Part shown: piece by piece, positions 12,701 to 25,577 of the stretch
Numbering within the stretch: the stretch's first letter is position 1
Layout of the letters: the number at the start of each line of letters is the position of its first letter
Assembly (NCBI RefSeq): GCF_028389875.1
Contig: NC_084667.1
Location: forward strand, 63,776,570-63,840,569
From: Rhea pennata
Lineage: Eukaryota > Chordata > Aves > Rheiformes > Rheidae
Direction of reading: 5' to 3'
DNA length: 64,000 bases
Position numbers and translations under genes: made by a program
The notes under the pieces: generated by a model
Databases searched by the model: none
What the model saw: the letters and a program-made list of their open reading frames with translations, nothing else
What the model was told of the DNA's origin: nothing

Positions 12701-15700
12701 TATCCAAGACATCTTGCATTTGGGAAGATTCTTACAAATGTCAATGATGGGTCATTTAAGGCCTGATTCCATATCACCAGAGTCAGTGGGGATTTTGCCA
12801 TTTATTTTCGTTAGGAGCAGAAACAAACCCTTAATCCCTGGCAATTCTGTTTGTATTACATTATACACAGCATGACACAGATGTGCACAGTGAAAAACAC
12901 AGGGCCGTCTGCTGCCGGCACTCGGTCTCCAGCAACAATGAGACTGAAGCCAGGGTGAACACGCAGATAGGCAGATTTTGGCCTCCATTTCAGGCTCTTG
13001 ATCCTCAATTTTCTACTCCTACGTTAGTAAGCTGTGAGAGAAGATAAATTGAGGGAAGATGTGACTCACTGAACCTATTTATGCCATCCCCAGATCAACA
13101 TTGTCACTACTTGTAAGCCCTCAAGATGCTGACAGTATCAGCTGGCCAGATGCAATAGGTTAGTTAATGCACATGTAAGATCTGGAGCAGAGAGCTAGGC
13201 ATGTGCAAAGTGAGAGGATGGGGCATTTACACAGAGATTTGAAGCAGGGAAGGACAAGCAGGAAAGCAGATAAAAGCAAGAGGGTAAAATAGCAGAACAG
13301 GATCAAGAGCTGTGAAGAAGGAGCACTAGGTAGAAAAAAAAAGTAGGTCCCCAGAAGGATCCTCTGAATTCCAGCTGAGTCATTTTTCTTTGATCTAAAT
13401 GCTTCATCTCATCAGTATCCTCTCCCCACTGGGTGCTGACTCCAGTGGAAATTGGGCAGTACACCCACGATGTGCCCTACTACTGCTAGTGCTTTTTCAT
13501 GCTTTTATTGCTTATTGTTACTAACTCAATAGCTGGTTACATCAACTCAGCAGAGCAGTGATCTGAAGGCAGACGCAGGTCTGCTCCTCAGATAGTAGAA
13601 CTGTTGCTGAGATGGACAGTAGCAAAGAACGGAAATTCGGAAAGCCCGATACAGGAATTTCAAAGCCTCTCTGTGCCCCTGCTTACATAACTTCCCTTTG
13701 TACTCAGTGCTGGGCCTGGCATACTCCTCTTGTGCACCAGCCCTTTTTGACCGCTGCATAAAGTATCTTTTCATTGTGTGTTTGCCTGCAGCATGACTCA
13801 TTATTTGGGAATGCCGGGGCTCTTTGGGCTGCATTTTTTGACCTGAACTCACCAAAACAGTCTGTCTTAGTTTGTGAAGTTGGCTACACTTAATCCAGGT
13901 ACTGCTCCAGGCTGGCAGGCTCTGCTAAAACTGATTTCTGCATCTCAGCTGCTTGCGCCCTATTGGAACAGGACTCGTGTTTTGTCAGACTTTGGACATA
14001 CTGTTAGGAAAGCGAGGACATCTGCAGCATCGTTAGGAAGGATACATGTGTCCCTGGGGAGAGATCTTTTGTAATGGATGGAGCCAATCTTTCGGACTCA
14101 GAATTCACTTCCTGGTCTTGTTACAGCTGTAGCTACCAGCTGATTTTAGCAAATGAATTTGTTGACAGAGCACTCCAAAAGCAGCACTATTTATCCTATG
14201 AATTTGTTTAATTACGAGGCAAGTGTTAACTGAATGCGGTTACATTCCTAATACTTTCTCAGCTCTTGGAAAGCCGGCAAGGGCAAAGTACACGTTGCTT
14301 CAGTTTTTCGCCTCTTGCCAATACTTAGAGCATGGTTTAAGTACCATTCACACGCTCCTGTGGCTGACAGACCTGCCTGCTCAGGCGTGCCTGTTCGGCA
14401 AGATTGTGATCTCTGCAAACTGAGTGTGTATAAACACAGACCCACTTACGCAAATAAGCAGCAGTCACCGTTAGGTACGCACCTCGGCTGTCACCTTCTC
14501 ACTTCCTGAAGCACATGTTGATATAAGAAAGTCTGATACTAGTGCAACTGTTAAAAAAAATGCTGAATTACTGTAAACATGTTAAAGAAGCCAATGTCCT
14601 TGTCTATTAGTGCCGTTGAATAAATATGTAAGTAGAACAACCATAAGGGCAGTGTCCCCATTTCTGAGGCCTGTCCTATTCTGTAGGGACCAACGACCAA
14701 ACTCCAAATGAATTTGTTTCATTAGGCTTAGCCTCTGGGGGGGGGGGTGGATTTGTCCCTCAGCTCTGTCACAGGCTTCCTGTCAATCTCTGGGCAAATC
14801 ACTAATTTACCTGCACCTCCTTTCTCAATGGGTAAAAATTAACATTAATAATGACCTTATCATCATCATTATTACTATTAAGAGCCATAAGGTTTTCAAG
14901 AGGAGATAATATTTTTATTAGACTGAACAATATGGACAAAAATCTAATTTTTCTTTAATTTTACTCAACTTCAGTTATTATGTTGTGTTCCTCATATGTT
15001 TTGATTGTTTAGATTGTGAAGTGAACGGGCATGATTTAGCTCTTACTGTGCAAGAGTTGAGTGCCTCACACAAAACAGTTACAGTCTCTGTCTGCACATG
15101 GAGTAGCTATTCCAGTAAAGCTAAATGACAACATTAGTCATACGTAAGCATGACTCATCCCGAGATTCCAGGCTAAAACAGACGGATGAGCCACCTCCCT
15201 GGTGGACACTGGTGTGTCCGGCCTGTCTCATTGACTCTGCCTCTTTCCCTTCCTGTTCCCTCTTTTCAATATCTGTAACTTCTCCCACTGCTCCGTAAAG
15301 GCTGAGCTTGTAATCTGCAAAAGCCACGAAGCCGTTCCTGCCTCTAGCACGAGGGACTGATTTTGTGACTGCAGCTGCACGTTTCTTTTCAGGCCTCATC
15401 TGAAAACATCACTTCTCTGCACGGCTGATACTGCCGTGCCGCAGCACTGGCTGCACGGAGCGTTCAAGCTGACTGTAACCACCCAGGGACACAGCGCTAG
15501 AAAAGAGCATCCGGGGCACTTAGACCACTGCCACCTAAGCCTGTGACTACAGCTGTGCAGGAGATGGAAGCTTTTATGAGAAGTGTTGACATTTTGAAAT
15601 TTACCCTTCTCCTGTATTGAGGAAGACAGTTTTTTTCCTGAGGAAAATGGTTTACAAATCTCTGGGATCGGTTGAAACATTTATTTCAAATAATTATACG

Positions 15701-16779
15701 TAATAGTTCTGCACAGTGTACAAAATACAGACTCTGAAATAGCAGTCTGAAAAATAAGGTCTGTGGCACTAGCCAGATTTGATAAACCTTTTAGTGTTGA
15801 TGGAAAAGCAAATATCCCAGCTGATGACGGCTCTCTTCATATCTTGCTTGACAGCATTGTGAGAAATGCTTAGGTTTCCTACAGGAATTAGTATTTATCA
15901 GAAACTCATGTCTGCTTAGGCCAACACGGGCTTGCTCTGAACGGTCTGCTCTGGGTGCTGCTCCCAGTCGCTCTTCAGTGCAGAATGTGTGTCCTCTGAT
16001 CATGGTTAGCAAGAGGGCTGCTGGTCTTGGCTAGGGAAATGCAAATTCCTGTCAGCCTAGGACATTTCAATTTATTCATAATAACAAATATTTCTTACTA
16101 GCTCTATTGGGTTGTGAGGTCAAAGATGAGCTTCTGAGAATGTATCTATTACATGAGCTTTTAAATTTTGTCTTTTTAAAGTCAGTTGTTTAAAAAGGCC
16201 TGGAAAAAAGGTCTTCATGATGAATTTTTCATTCACTAGGGACATAGTGTTATTTTTTTGCAGAGAAAGACACAGTCTTTCTAAGGGGAGATACAGGTAC
16301 CGGCAGGAAAAGCTCATACAATTCAGTTGGAGGTTTACCCGCAGATGTGTATTCATGCTGAAACTCTTATCCTGCCTGAGCCCAGCTGAGACCTCTCCCA
16401 CGCGTCTGGAGCTGCCAGGGTACAGAGGCCAGGTCCCAATTGCACCAACATTGCTTTCCAGGACCAGCTGGACAGAAAGGGTCTCTTTGGTCCCCAAAGT
16501 CCAGGCAGAACACACATGCACTGTCTACTTATATAGCAGTGGAAGGGCTGAACACCCAGCGTTCAAACAGCAGCTGAGGGAGGCAGAAAAAAGCCCAAAA
16601 ACAAAACAGCTCCCAGTACTTGCAGCAATTAAGATATAAGATTTATTAACTATTTTCCCTCTGCTATATCATAACAATCTTTCCCTCTGCAAACCGTAAT
16701 TGAAGCTGATCGTTTCTTAGACTGTGTACTTCAAACCACTGACGTGGTTTCAAAGTCTGACTCACCTCTTCCGTGTGCA

Positions 16780-17080
16780 AAACAAACCTGATTATAGTGG
16801 CTTTTGATTTACTTTCATTATGTTTTGCGAGCATGCACATGACATAATTTAAACAAGCTTATCCTACTCAGGGAGGAAAAAACATTCCTACCACAGTTTA
16901 GGTAAACCAAGCAATTATTCTGTTACTAAGTGTAATTAATGCCTAATGATTCGCTTTGATTAATAGGACAATCAGCATCTGCTCCTGGTAATAGGGATTA
17001 GTAACCCAAGCCTTTTCTTATATTGGAAGGTAGGGGGATCTTTCCTATTAAAATCTATTTTTCACATTAATTTCAAAGCA
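16780..17080. promoter_or_regulatory. Candidate conserved non-coding element
   Basis: An AT-rich patch with many homeodomain-type cores (AATTATT, TAATTAATG, CTAATGATT, GATTAAT) and one bicoid-type GGGATTA at 16994-17000. The motif density differs from the surrounding GC-richer DNA and resembles enhancers of developmental genes. Conservation could not be tested here. Confidence 0.3.
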
Positions 17081-17479
17081 GAAAAAAACAGCCCTGTGCT
17101 ATGTTCTAAAAATAGAATGAAGGACAGATAATATATTTTTGAAAAAATATAGGGAAAACTTCAGAATGTTTTCTTGAATTTGTATTTTCACAAGAGAAAA
17201 TCATTCATCCCATCCTTTAAGAAAGAAATTGCTTGTAAATTTGACAGAGAATTAGACCAAAGTAAAGTTACAGCTAAAACATTTAAAGTTCTGCATCTTC
17301 TAAGCAGTAGAGGCATCCTCAAAAATGAGTTACATTATGTAAAAAGGTGCATTTGATGTTACTGTATTGCTGGTTACTGCCAAATATTCCCTCAGCTTAG
17401 GAAATGAAGGAATGGCTTTTCTAGAGATAATAGATATTTTTCTAAATCTCCTGATTAGTTTCTCAATTTTCTTTTTCTA

Positions 17480-17680
17480 TATGGCTGAAGAATTACAACC
17501 TGCAATGAAGCTACAAGGCTAATCATTCTTTATCACCCTCATCTTCCATTGATCCCCAAGACGGAGATGGAGTGCGGTTAGATGCAAACACTAATCCAAT
17601 CATATAACAGACATCCCCATATGGTTAGTCACCAGCTTTGCCTTAAGCCAATCAATAATCACTTTGATGAAGAAAAATAA
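17480..17680. promoter_or_regulatory. Candidate conserved non-coding element
   Basis: The block contains clustered CTAATCA, TTGATCC, CTAATCCAATCAT and CCAATCAATAATCA-type motifs, which are sites for K50 homeodomain, PBX/HOX and related factors. It also has a CATATG E-box near 17619. It is uninterrupted by simple repeats until the T-tract begins at 17688. The call rests on motif clustering only. Confidence 0.3.
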
Positions 17681-17684
17681 ACTT

Positions 17685-17687
<3 letters not shown>

Positions 17688-17718
<31 letters not shown>
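17688..17718. repeat. Poly-T tract (T31)
   Basis: Thirty-one consecutive T residues. On the minus strand this would be a 31-A tract, but no AATAAA lies just 5' of it, so a retroposed 3' end is not supported. Confidence 0.9.
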
Positions 17719-17721
<3 letters not shown>

Positions 17722-17994
17722 TTGTTAGTTGTCAGTTATCTGGGCTCTGGTAGTTGCATCTACCAGGTGATACCCAGGTGTTAAGGATTTCTTAGCCACT
17801 TCAGTGCCCACTCAAAAATAGTTATCATAATGTGTAATGGATACTTAGGAAATAATTCTCCTTACTGCAGAGCCAAGAACAGAATTATCTTGAGCCGCAT
17901 ACCTTGCTCCTAAAAGCTTCTAAAATAGAATAAACACCCCATAAAATAAGCTGGGCTTTTGCTGCAAAATAAACAGAAAGCGTCCCTGAAGAAA

Positions 17995-18440
17995 CTATGC
18001 CGTTACGAGCCCCCGGACGCAGGAGGACTGAGCTGCGGGCTCACCTGACGGCTCCTGTTCTGTAAGGGCTGGACGAGAGCCGAAGAAAGGAGAGCAAATC
18101 GATAGCAGGTGCCTGGTAAACATTCGGCTCAGTCTGTTCGCGGATGCTTTCACCCAACCGCTCGTCTGCTGTGATATGGGCCGTGCGGAGCGGAGCGAAG
18201 AGCGCCCACGAACGCTGACGTTTTCAGTGACTCGACTTTAGCCAGGACCACCTCCCTCGACACGACTTCCACGAGTGCGTTTGGCTGAAGCCTGGTCACA
18301 GGCACTGCACGTGTCCTCTGAAACAGGTCCTCTGTGCCTAGGACGCGTATTTCAAGTTCTCCTGCGTGCGGATTAGTGCTGCAACTGCAGAGGGACTCAG
18401 GCGGGTCGGGAGGCTATTGCACCGTACGGGCCGTTCGATC
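17995..18440. promoter_or_regulatory. CpG-rich block (island-like)
   Basis: Roughly 38 CpG dinucleotides can be counted by eye in about 440 bases, far denser than the flanking DNA. There is no open frame of note and no flanking exon. In a developmental-gene desert such orphan islands may be enhancers, lncRNA promoters or Polycomb targets. Its function is unknown. Confidence 0.45.
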
Positions 18441-21400
18441 TAGTGAATACTTGGTGATCACAGAGGCCTGTCTCTGACCAGAGAGGAGCTGAAACAAAGA
18501 CGTGGCAATGAACTTCAAATATATTTCAGATGTCTGAACTCATAAAGGCAAAAAAATACCTGCTTTGAGATGGCCCACCAAACATGTATTAATTAACTGC
18601 AATATATACTGAAAATTATATCTTCCCTTGGCTTTATTTTTTTCTCAGCTTATATGTTGACACAGAAGAACTGTCTTATTTCACAAATCTGTATTGGTTA
18701 AAAGCTTAAGGTCTTCCGATTACTTTATACCCTTTTCTGTTTTCCTCCTTTCAAATGCAGCTTTACCAGGCCATTCAGATGTGCAGTTTCTCCTGTTGCT
18801 TATCGTGGTGCTGAGGTTCAGGGCTTTGCCTCTCCTTTTGGAATCAAAGCCTGTTTGCCTTCTTCTTTGGTCCTTATGGAGGCCAGTGACACAACGGCTG
18901 AAGCAGAACATTTAGTCTCATCCTCCATCAGAACCAATTCGCATCTGCTTGGTCTGCTTGTCTCATTTTAAAGTTAGCAGTTGAGTAAACAGATCCTCTT
19001 TGCTGCTTTGAAAATACCAGCTTAAAGTACTATTAACTACAATATCCACCATGGCCATGTCTAGGCACCTCCAGCAGGGTCAGGTAGGAGCTATGCAAAC
19101 GCAGTCCCTGCGCTGAGGAGTTTGGCTAGGTCTGCTCAGTCATTAGCTTACTTCACATGGGTTGCATTATACTATACAGTCAGCTCTGGACTAGAAGGTG
19201 TGATGGAGAACAGACACACTGTGAAAAAAGGAAAACCTGGATAATGCTATCGCTGCCAGAGCTGGAGCAGCCTGTGCACTGCTCTCTATGACATTCTCGG
19301 TCCTGGAGGGGGTTATTTACTCTGGAATATCACAGCCCAAATGCACTGAGGCAGCTCAAGTCTGGATAACATCTCCATGTACCTGTGCGACCATGCTAAC
19401 AAGCTGTCTCCACACAGCTTGGGTCTGGTAAGGCCAGTGCTGAATTCAACCTGACCCAGACTGGTTTATCTGCAAAGCTGAGCAGGTCTCTGTGCCACAT
19501 TTGCTTGCTGGGTCTTGTTCCAGGTCTAAAGACACTCAGGTGGACTCGGAAAGGGCAGAGCAGCATTGTTTTGACTCTGCGCTAGACCCTCTTGATCTAT
19601 TTTGCTTGCACCGTGCCCAATGCACGAGTGATTTATCTGCAAGCTGGATAATCTGCCAGGGCATAATGGCAAGGAAACAACACTCAGGATATGTAACGAT
19701 GCATTGGCATTTACATATACTTTCCTCCAGCAGGTCTTTAAAACAGAGATTCTAAACACTAGCAGGTATCCAGCCCTCACACTGCCGGAGTTCACTGACA
19801 GAAGTAATCTGCAAGCTGGTATAGATACAGCATGCAAATTAGGAACTCAGCAAAAATAACACGCCTAAAGGATGCACAAAATTCAGCTCCTAGACAGACC
19901 TCCTCAGAATATGTTCTCCAGCTGGAGGATGAGGACTGTTCTGGTATATGTCCTCCTGTAGGCCCTGTGTTCCTCATTGCAGTATGGTGCATCTTGTTAC
20001 CTTTGTTTTTAATTAGACCTGCTTCTTGATTGGTCTTGACAGCGGTTTTAAGTGAACCTTTCATTAAGAAATGTCACCAGGAAGTATATTAATGAAGAGA
20101 AACCAAAGGTATTAAAAGCTACAGAGTCCCACATTACAATGGAGATATATTCTTGGTTGTATTGCAGTGTGGGCTTTGCAGTATAAAAGCAGAGAAAAAA
20201 CCTTTCCTACGTTTCTTTCCTCCCTTGCATTCCATCTTTTACCACCCTATTCCCTTTGCAGATTGGTGAGTGGCAGTTGCTAAATATATGCATAATAGTG
20301 AAAACCACTACATAATACATTGCATTGAAAAAGAGTCCTGCCAAGCTTCTAGGTCAAGGGAAGGAATATCTCTTTCTTTCCTAGTTAGCTTATCTTCCCA
20401 TTTGTCTTCTTTCTCTTTATGAAAGAGCTGATGGGGAAGGTCTCCAGTTGAAGGAGCTATTCAGAAAAAGACCTGACATTTTGAATCAAAATCCAAGCTG
20501 CCCCCAAAGAGCATATCCCCAGTGCTATTTAACAATAATCAAAGTATAATGAAATTCATATTTATTCTGAAAACAAAATACATACAGGTATTTAACTTAA
20601 GAAGAAACAAATAATTGTCTCATAAAAGAAATAATGTGGGAAGTGGGTGGTATATGAATAATTTAGGTGCAGTTTAAAAAAAATAGTAATACTAGTAATG
20701 TTAGGGATGAAGAAGCAAGAGTGAATAGTAGGGAGAAGCACCGACTTTTTTGTATATTTATCCTACAAAGGAATGCATAGATGCACGCATGGGACAAAGA
20801 ATTCAAAAGGGCTGCACATTTCCCCAGGGTACACCCCTGCCATCACACGCAATCTGGGGACAGAAGGCTGATTCAGAAAGACTGGGCAGAGTTCCTGGCC
20901 TGTATGTCACACCATGCTCTCAGGAGACATCCAAGACCAATTTAACACCTTTGGTACAAAATGCTGAGAACTTGGGTGACACTTTGGAGAAGATTTTACC
21001 CCATGTTATGGTTAAAAGCAAAAAAATACAGCCATAGACCGATGGCCTGTGCACATCTAATCTATGGCACAAATTCCTTCCTGACGCTGGATCTATCATC
21101 AGTTTAACCCCAACTTGGTTAACGATAAATCACCAGCTACTTGAGAGGTTTCCCAGCATCAGCGGCGATACCAGCTTTACTCACGTGAAGCTCCATCGCT
21201 GCTTGGGATCGCATGTGGGCGTTTCGGAAGAGGTTAGAGAAAAACATCCCAAACTTCAAAACCAGCGTTAAGGGTGGGAAAAAAGAATCCTCCAAACTGT
21301 TGAGAGATAGATAGCCCCAAAACACATTCAAAACAGAGAAGCACTTTGGCACTTGGATGAGGACACTAACATGTTGAGGGCCTTACGTCTGAGAGGTCTA

Positions 21401-23089
21401 CTTGTCCCAAGTGCCCCTGTCCAGTCCAGGGAAGAGTACAAAGCAGATAAAGACGAGTCAGGTCTCCGGTGATTAAGAGAATCTTTGTGCAATGGACTCA
21501 CAGATGAAGTGATTTTGTCCACCTTACTGATTTCACTGCCTCCTTCAGTTGTCCCATAGTCCTGGCTGGCACTCCACACACCAAGCTCTGTCACAACCCG
21601 ACCCTACGGATGGAGCACCAACACAACAACATCTGACTCTATCTCTGTTCAGCCCACTACTTTTCCTGGCTGGTCTACATGAGACGTTCACCTCTTCCTC
21701 AGGCTCCGTAACTTTCTGGGTTACTACTCTGTCGTTGTTTCTTAAAGCTCTTCTTTACAAGGCGATTCCCGAGCTGAATTGTGAACCGCTGCGGCCAGCC
21801 AGGTAGGATTATTGGCTTACGTTCAGGACTCCCAGGCAACTCCATCAGGATGTGGCTTTCCTTATCCTGTCAGTCACGGGGATATAGTCACAGAGCACAA
21901 CGGAATAACAAAGCGTGAAACTAAGCAGGGGAAAAAAGCCTTCCATGTCTTTGTACGTGCTGTTTGTTCCCCTTTAATCTGGCAGTAAAGAGACAGCAGG
22001 CACTGCTGTTATTAGAAACTCTAACACGACGAGCCTGGAACACCACCAGCATGGACCACGAGAGGAGCACTGAGGCAGCTGCCAACCTCATTGAACATCT
22101 GCATTTGGCAAAGCCCTGTACATGTCCCTCACACACTCGGATGGTTTACTACAACCAGTGGGCTCGCGTCTTGGTGGAATAGGGCATGCCCTAACCGAAT
22201 AATTCGATAAAGTTGACAGCACACAAACCTAATGCAGCACTGGGATGCTTCCTGGCCCATCACCTAGCAGCATGCCTAAGGAAGGACTTGTGAACGCTGC
22301 AGTACAGTGGGCAAGGCTGTTCAAAAGGCAATTATTGCTGGGGACATGAGATCTCCAGGCTGCCAGGTGAGCCGCAGGCCATCGGGACCGTGTGCGTGAC
22401 CTGAGCTGGTTCTGCAAAGCGCCTCTCCAGACGCATCCTCTTTGGGATTACCCTGACCGTTAAAATCCTCATGTTAGAGCTCTGAAAGTAGCGTGATGAA
22501 AGGCTGTGTTCTGCTCTCAGAGGTATGTATGCACAGCTCCTGTTCATACACATTCATGCTGAACACGCCTGGCACTAGGACATCTCAAAGTGGTGGAGCA
22601 GCACGGGAAGATTCTTCAGAGGCTGGATAAGAAACATCACTGAGCCAAAGAAAACAGGCGCATCCTTACCCACTGTGCTTCACGACAGGTCTGACTTCAT
22701 CAGTTCTTGCCCCTGCCCTGCCTTTCCTGCCTCCTCACTGCAGGTTTAAGAAAACCCAGCTCTACACATATCTCCAAAGCCTCCAGGGACAAAACTTTCC
22801 TCTGCAGCCTTCATCGCATCTCTCAATCTCAAGTACACAGTTCGTTCACAAGTACAGAGTTTGTTGTATAATCCACACCCACCCAGCACAAAGATCAGTC
22901 TTTGACATCAGAGAAAAAGTTAATGTATGAAGAAGTAGAAGAATATGCAACTGAAAGTCCTCCAGTGCAGAAAGGAGTGGAGAAAGCTGCTATCACATAC
23001 CATGTATCTCACTAGCAGATACATATTCATTCTGCTTAAATGTGTTCTGGTAGTTCCTATGTATTCCTTGTAGTTCCTAAGAATTATGT

Positions 23090-23285
23090 CTGATCTCTTT
23101 GTTAGGGACGGAAATGTAGACTTAATAAGATGTCAACAGACAAGGAGTATAAAGTAATTGCCCATTATGCTATAAATGTGTTATAATCATCTGCCAGAGG
23201 GAAAAGAAGTCTAATTGAATGAAAACTCTTGATGGTTTCATTATGCTTCTATTAAGAGGCAGTCAGTCCTCCTGATCCAAATACA
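23090..23285. promoter_or_regulatory. Candidate conserved non-coding element
   Basis: An AT-rich patch containing TAATAAGAT, AGTAATTGCC, CTAATTGAAT and ATTAAGAG-type cores within otherwise GC-moderate sequence. It resembles a short homeodomain-rich enhancer. There is no coding potential. Conservation was not checked. Confidence 0.22.
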
Positions 23286-24794
23286 AGGCTAGATGCTTCT
23301 TGCATTTACACCTGCAGAAAATCTGTGCTAACTGCATTGTTAGCAATGGATTTGCAGCAACACGGAGCTGGAGTAAGAGAGATCAGAATGGGATCTGAGC
23401 CTTTCTGAGCCAGGATGAAATAAAAACATTTACCGTGCGTGTGGCTGAGGAACAAAAATTCAATAAAAATGAAAGCAAAGCTGAATAAAATGCCAGAGCT
23501 CTTTCCAGCACTGGCAGGAGCCAAGCAGGATCCGTGCATGTGGAGCACGCAAAGAAAGGGATAAATGCTGTCTTCCAAATTACACTGCTAAAAAGCTAGA
23601 ATATTGCTTATTAGTTATATAATAAAACTTCCTTTTCCCTGTCCTCACTGCCACCCAGGCAGAACACAGCTGCTGAAATCCCCTTCTGTCTTTGCCAAGA
23701 TCAGCCCAGTCTTTTTCAATCACTCACTGACTCCCCCTTTCTCTATAGCGTCTTGTTCAAGCTCCTTGTCCTTGCCTTTGTGCCCTGCATAATTCGAGTT
23801 CTTCCCCACTTCGCCTGCTACTGCCCTCACATCCTCCATGCGCTAGGTACCAACTTCAGCAGCCTGCGCATCTCCTTCTCCACTAACCTCTTGGCATTTC
23901 CCCTGCTGCCACAATTCACAGCCTCCCCCAAGGTGCTTCACAAAGTCATCACCCTCACCTGCTTTCAATGCTTCTTGAAGAACCAGTTCTTCCACGACCT
24001 TAAATAAATACAACTGCTGGTGACTTCATCCACTTGCTACATGGCAACAGGAATCATCACGCTGCCTTCACATTAGCCCTGCTGAATATGTAGCCTCCAT
24101 GCTGGTGGGTTTGCCCATGCTTCCATCTTGGTGGTGGTGGTAAAACAGTTTGCGAGTCCCACAGGTAGGGCCTACGAATCGCTCTTGGCTTCCAGCTGCG
24201 TCACGAAGCGCAGCACATGTATTTGGGTGCCTTCAACATACCAGCAAGAGCGTGTCTTGCCTGCAACCCTTTAGCTACGGCTCCTGTGTCAGGGGAATGG
24301 CACGTGAGAGGTGGTGGGGCTGGGGCAGCGGAGTAGCCAAGTCTTAGGTTCATGGAGGACTTCTCCCCATGGCAAGGTCATGCTCTGCAGGTAGCAAAGG
24401 ACATGAAGCAAACAGCTGCTTTTTGTGCTCCCCTGCTCAGCTGCAAGACACTATGAAAAGTTATGTTTGTTGTGCCCAAATGAAGACGTTCTAACCAGGA
24501 CCATGATCAATCTGCTCCCCAAAGCTACATGACTACCTGCTGAGCTGTACATCCTTCCTGCCTAAACCCTTGGGCTTCCACATCTCCCTCGCCAAGTACC
24601 TAGGGAGCCTGATGCATAGCGAGTCGTTTGCAAACTGCAAATGCAAATGCAACAAAGCGTGGGTTTGAGCCCTTATTCTCTGTATTAAACCATTTTTCTT
24701 TCTAGCAGATTTGCATTACAGTTGTGTTTACTACTTCGGCGACTTCTTACCGTTGTTAGTGTTTGTTTAAAATCTCCCGTTCTAAGCTCAGCAC

Positions 24795-24845
24795 AATAAA
24801 AACCTGTGCTCTTTCTGTAAAAAAAAAAAAAAAAAAAAAAAAAAA
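24795..24845 (+). repeat. AATAAA followed by A27 tract (possible retroposed 3' end)
   Basis: A canonical polyadenylation hexamer at 24795-24800 is followed 18 bases later by 27 consecutive A residues (24819-24845). This is the spacing of a cleaved, polyadenylated mRNA, so the block upstream may be the 3' end of a retroposed transcript. I could not recognise a parent gene or find target-site duplications, so a chance simple repeat remains possible. Confidence 0.4.
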
Positions 24846-24959
24846 TCGGAAAATAGCCTTAGAAGTGAACCTAACATTTAGGCATTTCCTACCTCTGGCT
24901 ATCATTTTGTTCAGGAGAATATCCCACCTCCTTGGGCACTTTCCACCAAGTCCGAGAGA

Positions 24960-25360
24960 CTGGCGGTTTCTCCCGAGTTTCATGAAAACCGATGGCTGAG
25001 CGGAGGAGATGCGCAGGTTCGTCCCCCCGCGAAGGAGGGGCAGGTCGAATTTAACCATCACGCAGCATTCGGAAGCAGGCGAGACGACCGGGGGGTGCTG
25101 CAGCGGGGAGAAATCAGGGGGCAGAGGACACGTGTCCGTCGCAGTCGAGGCTTCGCTGCCTCGCAGCAATTCATCACTTTGCAAAGATACCGACTCGTCC
25201 TGCCTCCTCGGAGAGGGCTGCGGCAGGATCGCGTCGAACAGGCTCGGGGCTCTGTCCCGCGCGCGGCTGCCCAGGCACCTTCTGCCCGCTCTGCGGGTTC
25301 GCGCTCTCGGACACCAAACTGTCTGACGGGAAACAACCCTCTCACCTTGCGCCGGGGGTG
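24960..25360. promoter_or_regulatory. CpG island (orphan)
   Basis: About 40 CpG dinucleotides by eye in 400 bases of roughly 60% GC sequence, so CpG is not depleted. The block lies just downstream of the A27 tract. A 246-codon minus-strand frame covers it (24756-25496), but it translates the homopolymer into a phenylalanine run and has no recognised domain. The frame is a by-product of composition. The island is a candidate promoter or enhancer. Confidence 0.5.
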
Positions 25361-25577
25361 GGAGGCATATTCCTGTGTGCTCGCCTCTACTGTAAACGCT
25401 TTTGTTGTGCATCAGATTCAGACTCTTAAAAGAAAAATGCTCATGGAGCTGTACCTGCAAGTGGAGGCGTTTCCCTTCGGATAGCGTCTGCTCCAAAGTT
25501 ACCTGGACCTAACGCATTTCTTTTTCTCTTGTGGCTTCAGAGCACTGTGGATTAGACCTAACTGTAATGAGACTGCT

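Larger units (their letters stand above)
2641..12900. other. AT-rich intergenic spacer
   Basis: About 10 kb of AT-rich, CpG-poor DNA. I see no exon, RNA gene or clear mobile element. It contains A-tracts at 5251-5274 (24 A), near 8982 and near 11115, and a short G-rich run near 4617-4629. One motif-rich patch around 6.6 kb is listed separately. The open frames are short (up to 119 codons at 9598-9957) and match nothing I recognise. Confidence 0.6.
12900..17990. other. Intergenic DNA with mixed composition
   Basis: GC content rises compared with the spacer to the left. I see no supported gene. Open frames on both strands (for example 16217-16639 and 16120-16521, antiparallel to each other) overlap in shadow fashion and have no recognisable domains. 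The interval ends with two motif-rich AT patches (16.7-17.1 and 17.5-17.7 kb) and a T31 tract. Confidence 0.5.
18441..24955. other. Intergenic DNA without supported genes
   Basis: Moderate GC sequence. An acceptor-like polypyrimidine-CAG at about 18730-18760 leads into a 69-codon open frame (to 18971) that matches nothing I know. The sequence near 20.96-21.12 kb and 23.64-24.01 kb has the look of old, decayed LINE DNA but cannot be assigned. An AT-rich motif patch lies near 23.09-23.28 kb. The block ends with the AATAAA-to-A27 junction near 24.8 kb. Confidence 0.5.

Noticed and set aside
18762-18971. Acceptor-like polypyrimidine-CAG followed by a 69-codon open frame
   Set aside because: No matching donor or partner exon, no recognised protein. 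Seventy open codons are unremarkable here.
23640-24006. Frame ending CFQCFLKNQFFHDLK, loosely like the end of L2-type LINE ORF2
   Set aside because: Similarity is limited to a few residues; the rest does not align with the family pattern I know.
24756-25496. 246-codon open frame on the minus strand, the longest in the window
   Set aside because: It spans a CpG island and translates a homopolymer into a phenylalanine run. It has no recognisable domain, and both strands are open over the same GC-rich bases.
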